A stretch of 64,000 bases of DNA from Lojkania enalia (taxonomy: Eukaryota; Ascomycota; Dothideomycetes; Pleosporales), in assembly GCA_010094045.1 (NCBI GenBank), contig ML986640.1:187469-251468 (forward strand). Direction: 5' to 3'. The notes under the pieces are model-generated. The model was not told where the DNA came from, ran no database searches, and saw nothing but the letters and a program-made list of their open reading frames with translations. Positions 23,317-33,016 of the stretch are shown here, piece after piece; within the stretch, counting starts at the first letter, position 1, and every line of letters begins with the position of its first letter. The position numbers were made by a program, and so were the translations under genes.

Positions 23317-25958
23317 ATGTCCCAAGCTAGCTCAGTTCTATCGGTGGAGAATGACGCGGTTCCAGCCGATGGTGGACTAGACACGATGGCGGTTGGAAAC
23401 CGGCCAAAGAATGAACTCGACACGAAAGACGATGAACCCCTTTTGACCAATGGACATGCAACGGCAATTCATGCCGAATCCTCAAGATCGCCTTGTCGCG
23501 AACGACCGGGACCTCGAAGACGTCCGATATCGCGAAGGCCGAGCCCTGTCCCGATACGAAAGGTCGTACACAAGATCGAGTATCGCCATGTATCGTCAAA
23601 TGATATCGTCTGGGAAGAAGAGTCTGACAGATTCGCACCTTCAAAGACTCCGCCTGAACAACCTGTCCTAGAGGTGATCACCATCGCTTTCACGGCTCAG
23701 GATCGAAGTCCATATGCATATCAAGGAGCAGCACTGAAGGCACCACCCATCCATTCAATGGGCGAGAAGTACATCCAGATCAATTCTGCCGCTGTCGTCA
23801 ACGCTCTCCGGGCAGTGGTGGAGTACTGTCCCGGCCAAAACTTGATTGGCGATAGTATCACGATAAGCGAACCTTACACCATTCTCGTTTTCCATCAGAA
23901 AGAACTTGCAGCATATCGAGAGAACTTCGCACCAGGAAAGAAAGAAGAGGACTCTGATGAACCGGAGCCCTGTGAAGTCGAAGAAGACACTTATGAGCAT
24001 CTGGGGCTCGTTTTGGAGTTTGTGCAGCAGACACTGAAAGACTCGCTGGAGAAAGAGCAGGCGAGGCATGCGAGGGAGAAGCCGGTGACAACCTATGATA
24101 TGCTGTGGACTCTATTCAAGCCTGGAATCGATGTCTATTTTGATACGCAATCGTGCGGCATCCTAGATACTTATGTAGTGCGCAGTGTAGATTGGGAAAT
24201 TAGTAACGGATCACCAATCCGATACACAATCGGACTGTGGAATTTGTACTACAATGCCATCTACGTGGGTCCGCGTATCTACACAGCCGTCGTCCTTCCA
24301 TTCGATGGCGAGAAAGAGGTTGCGGATCTTGATATCTTCCCTTGCGAGTACCTGAGGGAGGACAAGCACAAAGAAACACCAGAAGCTATGAGAAAAAGAT
24401 TGGAAAAGAGAGGCGAGATGTTCTATAGACTGACAAGTAAGCAGTGCATGTTCTATGATGGACTGACTACCACCTTTCCCAGGCAGCGAGTAAGTTCGTT
24501 TCACTCTAACGTTCTTCGCGAAAACTAAATTTCTGTAGTTCACCGGACTCGTTATGGTCGACATGGAATCTTTCTGGCTCTCGCTTCACTCTGATAAACC
24601 TCATCCAGACGGCAAGCTACCACCACCCAGGCTCTCCGATGATGTGGGCGAACGATCTATTGGTGGCATCCCAACTTGTTTCTGCAAGAGATGTGTCAAG
24701 CTTAACAACATCAAGAAAAAGTCGCGCTTCGCAGATTATGCCAGAATCAACCCAATGACAACCAAAGAATTAACGCCGCACCAGTACTTCTTGTGCGATC
24801 GATCAGTACACGGATTTATCATGAAAGTCCGGACGTGGCGTAAGACCTGGCTCTTTGCAACTTCTCGAAGTTTTCCTCTCAAAAGCAAGCGTACTAACTA
24901 ACATCAGATCGCCTCGACGTATCCAACTTCTCCTACCCGAAATACGACATCAATCTCGTCGATGAGCTCGTCCTCGACCCCGGCACACGAACTCTCATCA
25001 AATCCCTCTCATCCAAATACACTCGCAAACAAGGCCAGATCCCTCCTCCAGCAAATTCTCACGCCATCGTGTCCACCACCGACCAATGGAGTGCTGATTT
25101 CGTGCAGGGCAAAGGCGAAGGCTTGATCTTCTTGCTCCATGGAAAGCCTGGAGTCGGGAAAACTTACACTGCTGAATGCATCGCTGAATTCACTAAACGG
25201 CCTCTATTGAGCTTGACGTGCACGGATATCGGTACGAATCCGATGACCATCGAGGCAAAATTGGCATACTGGTTTAAGCTTGCCAAACACTGGGGTGCTA
25301 TCCTTCTCATCGATGAGGCAGATATCTATATGGAGCAACGCGTAACACGAGACCTCGAGCGGAACAACCTCGTTGCTGGATTCTTGCGGGCGATGGAGTA
25401 TTATCAAGGCATTTTGTTTCTAACGACAAATCGGGTAGGGACGTTTGATGAGGCGTTCATGAGTAGAATTCATGTCAGTGTGCACTACCCGGAGTTTGGT
25501 GATGAGGAGAGAAGTGAGGTGTGGGAAGCATTTTTCAGGAAGTTGGAGAGGGAGAGGGGCGAGGAGATGGTGGTCCCCGAGGGAACTCGCAAGTATGTTA
25601 AGATGAGTAAGGAGGTTAGAGTTGTGAAATGGAATGGGAGGGAGATTAGGAACGGTAATTCTTCCACGTTCTCTGCCGATTACTTTTGTTTAGTGTGAAT
25701 GGCTGATTGATTTCGCCTCTAGCGTTCCAAACAGCTGTCGCACTCTCCGAAGTCGAGGACTCCAAAGACGAACAAAATCGCACGATTCTTCATCAGAATC
25801 ATATCAGGCAGATTGTGAAAATGAGCGGAGCTTTCAAGAAATACCTAAATACCTTGCACCAGGGTGATGAGACAGTCAGAGCGGCTAGAGAGGGGCTCAG
25901 AATTGACGACTGGGAGGAAGGCAAGGATGAGAGAGAGCGATTGGGCCATTATGTCTAG
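23317..25958 (+). CDS. DUF7025-type AAA+ ATPase of unknown role
   Basis: Four exons: 23317-24489, 24539-24839, 24908-25654 and 25723-25958, about 818 aa. The N-terminal half matches the DUF7025 region common in filamentous fungal AAA proteins (LRAVVEYCPGQNL, FKPGIDVYF, LWNLYYNAIYVGPR). The C-terminal half is one AAA module: Walker A GKPGVGKT (near residue 570), Walker B AILLIDEAD, sensor-1 LFLTTNRVGTFDEAF, and a downstream arginine-bearing RIHVSVHYPEF. The tail ends with a helix containing HIRQIVKMSGAFKKYLNTLH. No signal peptide or membrane helix is evident. Such proteins are numerous in Pezizomycotina and their substrates are unknown. The ATG at 23317 (MSQASSVLS) is chosen over an upstream in-frame GTG at 23278. 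An Arg/Pro-rich stretch (RPGPRRRPISRRPSPVP) precedes the first domain. Confidence 0.85.
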
Positions 25959-26826
25959 GATTATTGCTTGAATAGACTATGAGCTTACATGAATATAAGG
26001 TAAATTAAAATGTTCAAACTGTGAGGATCTACATTCTGGGACTACCACAAACTGAAGTGAGGTGTCCTTCAAGAGAAACCGGAGTAATGGTCCTAGGTCA
26101 ATTACAAACTCGCCTATTAGTTCAAAGAATTTTCATAACGTTAAAATCGAAATTATGAATTCCTTCTCTAGACAAACTTTAAGTCTAACTCAACCTCTTA
26201 TAGTCTCACCCGATCTACCAGATCCTGGGCTGGGTACAAATGGCGTCCCTTGCGGTGTTGAGTGGTAGTCGAGATACCTCAGCATGTCTCTTTACTTCCT
26301 AACCAGCTTTGATACCTACTTAGATCTAGGCTAACGATCTCTCCATTTCCAGCAAGTGCAATTGATAATCGATTCTAGTGTTAATAAAAAAGTTAAGTTT
26401 ACATCCTGAAGGAGGTAAAAGGCGTATGATATGACCTCATTCATCACAGAATATAATTACAACGACATTAGATTCTAAAGGTCCGATTTTGCTTAATCTT
26501 GTTCATTGCCTTTTCAATTCCACTCGTGGAAAATAAAGCGTTCACATCTCTACGGCGCGAGTGAAAATCCACCAGCAGCACATCACAGCGCAATTTTTCA
26601 CTGCCATATCCCATCAAGTTATCAAAAACCCTTCACCGTGAATATTACTGCGTCCGATCCGATGATTATCTGGCCATGTCATGGCCTCGTTAGGTCTCAA
26701 TCTTGCTCTCACCTACGAAATTACTTTCGCACAACCTTCTCTGCGACCACCTCACCTCCGGCTCCTCGAGAGCAATATCGAAAGGAAAGTGCGCTACTAA
26801 GTTGTGCTAGCTTGGTATTGGGCAAG
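25959..26826. other. Intergenic before the DUF6604 pseudogene
   Basis: About 870 bp, more AT-rich than the preceding gene. No supported coding region; this may include the dead promoter of the pseudogene that follows. Confidence 0.45.
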
Positions 26827-27640
26827 ATGACACCGGCGCCGTTGTTGGTGGACACCTACCGTCGGTACAAAAATTAGTACGAGCACTTTTTCTTCAATGG
26901 CTCACTGCCACCGCAAGAGCTACTAGCAAAGTGAAAGACGTTTTCACAGAAACCACAGCTAATAGAAGGCTCTAAGGACAGGCTATAATGGAGGCGAAAA
27001 GGAGAAGCAGAGGCTCATATCAATGACGTATGAGGTTACTCTCAAAGCACTTACTAGGCTTTACTATGCAGTCTCAACGGTGCCTAGGCATATATTTCTC
27101 GTCTCTAATAATATCATCAAGCTCCGGGAACAACTTTCAGACTTCTACCGATGCAACGGAAAAGAGAACGATGAAGCGCTAAGGTCCGATAGCAAAGGAT
27201 GTCAACATTTCATCTCCATTGTTGAAGATGTCGGCGCAATTTTAAATCTAAAACAATTTGAGGAAAAAGAAAGTTGTGTAGAACCGAAGAAAGGTATAGA
27301 AGAAATAGCGAAAACGGTATCTTCGAACACCTAGAATTGGAAGAAACCACAGAATACGGACGCTCCGGTTTCACATCCTCCCTTCAACCAGTGAGGTCAA
27401 CCGATATTTATAAAATGGAGCACACACCAGAAGATACTACTTTCGCGCCATTTTGTGTATTAAAAGATGCGACCGATCTTCGTTTATTCGTTCGTCGTAC
27501 TTGGTATCTGTCAGCCGGAATTATCACCTATATAAGCCTTCATGCTTTAGCAGCAAGAAGGTCGGCCTTTTTGTTCATGACAGTATCAATATAGACAAGG
27601 CAAGCGTGGCGTTGAGACTACTGCAGTCGTTATGACAATG
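26827..27640 (+). pseudogene. Decayed DUF6604-domain gene, paralogue of the intact copy at 33 kb
   Basis: Fragments align in order with the intact DUF6604 protein downstream. MTPAPLLVDTYRRYKN (26827) parallels its N-terminus MTGLSPLLYPTYLRHKK. TYEVTLKALTRLYYAVSTVP (27027) parallels TFEISLNSYIRLAEAV followed by VP. FYRCNGKENDEALRSDS parallels FYAYQGKGSQSAEQRRSSDS. LKDATDLRLFVRRTWYLSAG then ALAARRSAFLF (27459 on) parallels LKDLSEIRFDVCRVWGEYKN then ALTMSAAIEIF. It is broken by in-frame stops straight after TYRRYKN and after ELLAK, and by frame changes, so it cannot encode a full protein. The part matching the second exon of the intact gene is not recognisable and may be lost in 27.6-28.9 kb. 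The original function is unknown. Confidence 0.75.
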
Positions 27641-29579
27641 CCGTCCAGATTCTACGTCCTTGCAAAATAATCAGCTTTCTTGCAAACTACTTATCTTAGA
27701 ATCTCTAGAGGGACACAAACCAGCATCGTTGGGGAAGTACACGGGATAGTCCTATTTCTTGACCGACAGAGCTATGCATATCTCTGGGCCGAATAAGTGA
27801 AAGCAATACAACGGCTTCCGCCGCCTACATAGGTCTTTTCGGGTATTTAGTCGACCATCGCATTGAGCTCAACCGCCTAGGTATCCATGTGGAAGTCAGT
27901 TGTCTCCCAAAGCATGCGGTATTTTGATATAAGGTTAACTAAAATATTGTAGGGACTCACGTAATAAGCATACTTACTGATCTCCATGTCGAACGGAATA
28001 GACTCTAGGAACAACAAAAACCGAACCCGCCAAGCTTTATAACAGCTCTTGAATGTACCTGTCTCTTATATTCCCCTTGAAGCCCCGGCGCTTATAACAA
28101 AAAATCTGCTCCATACGGGAGACAAGTTCTGCACTATTACGCCCTCACTCGCCTCTAGACCAAAGTGAATGCGCTTTCCGTTGCCGTACGCTGGAATCGC
28201 AGTGTGTAGAATGCGCTGGATTAGACCTATTTGAGTTGTTTGCTATGGAATGGCGGCCCTGGTTGGAATTTGCTTATGAACATAAACTATAGTCGTTATC
28301 CTTGAGCCCACGAAACTTGTTTGTGTTATTATATTCACCTGTTCAAATTAAGAGCGATTACGGGACCGTCGATTCCAGTTCCACTAAGTCGTAATGAACA
28401 GCAGGAGCAATGTCCTTCGTTAATTGCACGGCTAATAATGTTAGAACGATAAAATTTACATAAGGCGAAAAACGGACGATTTAGAGTACTATAAAGAGTC
28501 AATTGAGTGGCTATCTAAAGGGCTATATATAAGCGGGTGAGCGGCCCTGTTACCGCTAGATTGTCTATTACAAATATAAGATCGATGCGAGACACATCGA
28601 ATTATAGAAAATTAGTGACTACACACTCTCTGTTCCACAACAGCCTACTCCCAGTACCGAGACTCCCAAATTCATCGCCATTAGGAAAGACTATGCAAAA
28701 TTTAGAGAGGGCATCAATAGCTCATAAGTGGCCATCTGAGACATGCTTGTAATGTGTTTTCCCTAAGTTGCAGATTATCACGACTTGCAGTGTTCTGCCC
28801 CAACCCTATAAAGCCTTAGCGATAATTACCCTACAATTTTATAAGAGCGTGCAACTAATTAGAATAGAATAAATTACCTTTGTGCCCTACGACTAGTGTA
28901 AAAGCGGGAACACTCCAAATGTCACTTACTGTCATATCCAAAGCCATGGACGGCGAGTAAAAGCGTACGACTACAGAAGCACAGGTCACTTTGCCAGTGA
29001 GTCTTGAAATCCCTGATCAGACTTTCGCGCGCCGATCCAAGTCCTTGTTTTAGATTATGGATTATCGCAACGCCGCCACCTACAACAGTGTTGAGGTAGT
29101 AAACACTAATATAGAGCTTAATGCATCAAAATTTCTTGATTACGAAACGACAAGGGTTATTTGTCAGGTTATCCAGAACTAGTAGCTGAAAATCGTAATG
29201 AGACCCGGGTTCATCAAGCAGGCGCGAGGAATGCAAAACGCCACCTTGCACTTTACGTCAAAGTCTCTAGCCCAAAACCTGTCCTAAACAGTCTTGAGAA
29301 GTTATCTCACGACCTTGGCAGCAGTGAAGCTAACTAAGCTCAAGAACTTCACAGAGCAATTTTGCAAGACCAGTTAGCAAACAAGGCTGTCTCTTGTTAA
29401 AGCACGGCTGTTGCGAAGGACTCAAGGCACACTTCATCGCATGTAATGCTACTTTCGGTCGATCAAAGGCGAGGTACTTATCTTACTTGAACCGTCCACC
29501 TCGTACGTGCATCCCATCCTCAATTTTGACCGTATCCTGGCCTGATAGACACCGGATAGTTGGAATATGAGACGTGTCC
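27641..29579. other. Decayed, unresolved sequence between two pseudogenes
   Basis: About 1.9 kb with no intact frame. Pieces such as LEKLSHDLG and ILQDQLANK near 29290-29380 resemble the helical N-terminal part of fungal ankyrin proteins, so the ankyrin pseudogene may begin near 28.9 kb. This is weak. Confidence 0.3.
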
Positions 29580-31083
29580 ATCTTAATCAAACAACTATAT
29601 CTACTACTTCAACCCACGATTCTGAAGGAGTAGACAAGCTGTAAGAAGAGCACCGAAACGGACTTGTCCGCCATGAACTTATTGTTATCAACTCCACCAA
29701 GAAATTATACGAAAGAATGGACCAATGAATAGGACAAGTGGAGGCCTTCATGAGATCGTAGGGAGAACAAAGATGGAGTACCACCTACAATGCGCCAACG
29801 CCGCACAGGAGACGCAAATACGCTCAGTTAAGATCCTCGAATAGCTCCTCTTTCAACCCTCATAAGCAAGCGAACATTAAAGAGGCAATTGGGATCAGAG
29901 TGACAGAGTTCATATCATCATGTAAACCTTACTGCCAATGCATATGCCATAGCCGTGAAAGAGCTGCAATTCCCAGTTCGTGAACCGTGTACTTGGTCAG
30001 CTCTCTATTGACTATGTCAGCATGCCTCTCCTAGCCCCAAAGTGCGATACTCTCCTTTGTCAGGAGATCCAGTCACCAAGCATCAGCTTAGAATACTGAT
30101 TCCCGCTTGACATCTTCTAGTCCCAGATTGTTCGACGTCAGATTGCATATCTGTCTAAAATTGGCCCACGGATGGCTCTTAGAACCCTGAGACAGATTCC
30201 AGACTCTTCACCTACTGTACATTTGGCTCCGAGCGGCAATATTAATGATTTGAAAGATCTATTCAGGAATCGAATGACCTCTCCTCGGGATGTAAGCAGT
30301 ATTCGTGGTTACTCTCTTCTTCGGCTAAGCCCTCTGCGTATTACGGCATATTTGTCAACTAGAATGGGATTAATATTGCCTAGCGGCCTTTTTATTTTAA
30401 TTAGTACAATTCTGTTAAGTTTTAAATCCTTGCCGGCGCAGATCCAGATTATAGGTAAGTCTTTTTCATTAATTTCAGGCTGAAAACCGTCGCTAAGTGC
30501 TGACTCTCAGTTCTAAGCCTCTTTCTAGTCATGACAATAGCCTAAGGAACAAAGCTATGATTGCATACTTCAAGACAGGCTTTCCAAGAAGGCTGCAGAG
30601 GCAATGGGAGTTCTATAAAAACGCCTATTGTGTACATTTTTTGCTGGAAGCTGGAGCTGATCCGGATCTCAAAACCCCTGAAGGCTTCAGAGTTAACAGT
30701 TCACTGGACTATACCGCCCGGAACGCCACAGATCCAATGGGTCTTAAAAATCTCTTATGTTTCAATGCCGATATATAAAAGCATTGGCAGAAGGCAGCAA
30801 GATATCACTACTTCACGTGGCTTGGGCAGGAAACGTACAATTTGTATTGCTACTGTTGGAGTACGAAGTGGACATCAATGCCATCTCATCGATTGAACAG
30901 AAACCCCTCATAACATCTATAAAATACAATAACCACGATCTTCCACAGCTCTTTCCGGACCGATGGTTTGAAGTTAGTGAATGCCCGCCATTGAAAAGCC
31001 CTTGTTTTCTGCCGATTGTTACCAGGTATGCTGACGTCAAGAGTGTGCGCATACTAGCGGAAACCGATCATTTGAGATTGTAA
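29580..31083 (+). pseudogene. Decayed fungal ankyrin-repeat protein gene
   Basis: Readable pieces in order: THDSEGVDKL and STKKLYERMDQ (29625-29720); CKPYCQCICHSRERAAIP (29918 on), which matches the Cys/His-rich linker found in a large class of fungal ankyrin proteins; LRTLRQIPDSS, GNINDLKDLFRNRMTSPRDV and SSIRGYSLLRLS (30178-30330), the usual entry to the repeats; then ankyrin units LLEAGADPDLKTPEG (30640) and SLLHVAWAGNVQFVLLLLEY (30800). It has in-frame stops and changes of frame between pieces and no continuous open frame over 110 codons, so I call it a pseudogene. Some frame changes could be introns, but the internal stops inside conserved blocks argue against a working gene. Confidence 0.65.
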
Positions 31084-31554
31084 TATGATAAGAACCATCC
31101 AATTATCAGATTTGTATTATTATTGGAGGAACGATTAGCAATGGAAAACTCGCGAAAGTGTTCGATGATTTGTTTTAAGTCATCACCCATGAACTAGGCT
31201 AGAGTGCCAACACCATAAATCTTATGGGGTCCAGCTATTTATCCCGAAGGTGTACCAGCTAATCATCGAGGTGTCCATCGTAAACTTCGGCCACACTAAA
31301 CCGTAGCTCAGATGAGTTTGAGAATGTTCTAGAGTATCTAACTATGGGTGATACCCAATAAGACAAAGAAGAAGAGAGAATGGGATGGCCTACTAATTCG
31401 CTGAACGTGGGATACGAAGGTAGGCGCTAACGGCGCTATGCTCAACCCAATCATCGCTCGTTAAAGAATAAATGGGTTTCCAGGCGTTAATGAGTGAGTA
31501 GACCAACTATTCTCAATCATTAGTAATGCAAGTGCTTACATTGACTTTAATATA
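31084..31554. other. Decayed sequence between ankyrin pseudogene and inverted-repeat element
   Basis: No feature recognised. It may be the decayed 3' part of the ankyrin gene. Confidence 0.35.
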
Positions 31555-31703
31555 TGTCACATTTTTCTACTATCCGATTATAGTTGGTCTGTTTTCAGGC
31601 CTATATAGTCTCGCCATCGCCAGCTTCTGCCGAGGCAGGCCACTTACCCTCCTTCAATACATCAATATTTGCCTCAGCAATTGATGCTCCCTGATACGCG
31701 ACA
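31555..31703. repeat. Left terminal inverted repeat
   Basis: It pairs with 32658-32806; shared words (left orientation) include TATAGTTGGTCT, AGGCCTATATAGTCTC and GGCCACTTACCCTCCTTCAA. Confidence 0.75.
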
Positions 31704-32115
31704 ACTTCCGCCCGCAGCTCTTCCGCCCTCAAACGATGGCATAAACATAAATATTATGACGTCAATGCTTCACAAATTTCAAATTTGATACCTTCTCTAG
31801 CCAAAACAAGGGAATTTGGAATACGGGAAATCATTTCATTAATATATAGTTCTTTTCGTGTAGCTACACTTTTTGCAATAATAAGTGCATGTTTTATTGT
31901 TAATACGTGGATTGAGAGGAACCAACTATCATAATTTAGATTCCTAGGTGAGGGGGAGTCTCTAAACTAACGAATGATTCATGTTGAAGTGGCGGCAATA
32001 TGTTAGCTCCAGTGTCTCCATGAAAGAACTAATCCAGTAGCCACGCTTCGCTAATTGCAGACAAAGCCTCTGACTCAATTGCTACAAAGGTATATTCTGG
32101 TTGTGAAGTTGAGCT

Positions 32116-32288
32116 GTGATAGGGACTTGGCGAGTCTGCTGAGTACGATTTCCTACTACTATACGGCAGCAAGTTATCCGGTTGCAGGTTGTATCGGATA
32201 CCGTCGCATGATATCAAATCGCGCCGGATATCAGCTGCCGTATAGTAGTAGGAAATCGTACTCAGCAGACTCGCCAAATCCCTATCAC
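32116..32288. repeat. Internal hairpin: 55-bp arms, 63-nt loop
   Basis: Arm 32116-32170 (GTGATAGGGACTTGGCGAGT... to CGGCAGC) and arm 32234-32288 are reverse complements with one mismatch by eye (C/T in GGGA(C/T)TTGGCG). The spacer shows weaker continuing symmetry (ATCCGG and CCGGAT). In RNA this would form a long hairpin. Confidence 0.85.
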
Positions 32289-32657
32289 ATGAGCTCTACT
32301 AGGTTTTCATGTTGAAGAAATAACACGAGATCGGCCACGATTTTCGCTAATTCCCTAGCCAGAAGAACGTCGTGGCATTAGAATTGAGTGGCTGATAAGA
32401 TGGGTGACGTTGAGTGCGTCGCGGGTTTTAGTGGGGTCTTGCCTATTACGACCGTCTAGAGGTATTTGTAGGGGTTTCGGAAAATACATTGACACGCTGT
32501 CTTAGAAGCAGGCGCCTTATCTAATCAACACGTTCCTTGATCAATGGGACTTCTACTAATAGATGACAGCTCTAAAAATTTAATTGTTTACATTTTATGC
32601 TAAGCAAATAAAGAGAAATGGACAGTATCCAGGGTTATAATTGTTACCCCCATATAT

Positions 32658-32806
32658 TGTCGCGTATCAGGGAGCATCAATTGCTGAGGCAAATATTGAT
32701 GTATTGAAGGAGGGTAAGTGGCCTGCCTCAATAGAAGCTGGCGATGGTGAGACTATATAGGCCTAAAAAATAGACCAACTATAATAGGATAGTAGAACAT
32801 GTGACA
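32658..32806. repeat. Right terminal inverted repeat
   Basis: Reverse complement of 31555-31703; ends in TGTGACA. Confidence 0.75.
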
Positions 32807-33016
32807 GAAGTGAAAGCTTGGTCCGGAAGCTCGCACACACCTACAGACCTTTCACATCTTCTTGATATTAACCCGGGCCGGTGTTCTTCCGATAGGCGAA
32901 AATTATTAATTTCAAACTCTAGGATTCTGCGGTAAGATTTGCTTCTACTTCAGCCCCGAGCAGCTTAAACAGCGTTTGCCTTTTAGCTCTTGGCGCCTGC
33001 TCTAGCTACGTAAACG

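Larger units (their letters stand above)
31555..32806. mobile_element. 1.25-kb element with 149-bp terminal inverted repeats (MITE-like)
   Basis: The left arm 31555-31703 (TGTCACATTTTTCTACTATC inward to CTGATACGCGACAA) is the reverse complement of the right arm 32658-32806 (TTGTCGCGTATCAG outward to GTGACA), with few mismatches. The inside has no transposase frame. It contains a second, nearly perfect inverted repeat (32116-32170 against 32234-32288). I could not see a convincing target-site duplication, so superfamily is undecided. It sits in the pseudogene-rich patch, just upstream of the intact DUF6604 gene. Confidence 0.7.

Noticed and set aside
26827..31083. One fused DUF6604-ankyrin gene
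   Set aside because: The gap 27.6-29.5 kb has no readable link and the ankyrin part has its own typical N-terminal linker; two separate pseudogenes are simpler.
32029..32315. Two open frames sharing LLSTISYYYTAA on opposite strands
   Set aside because: They are the two arms of the same inverted repeat, not genes.
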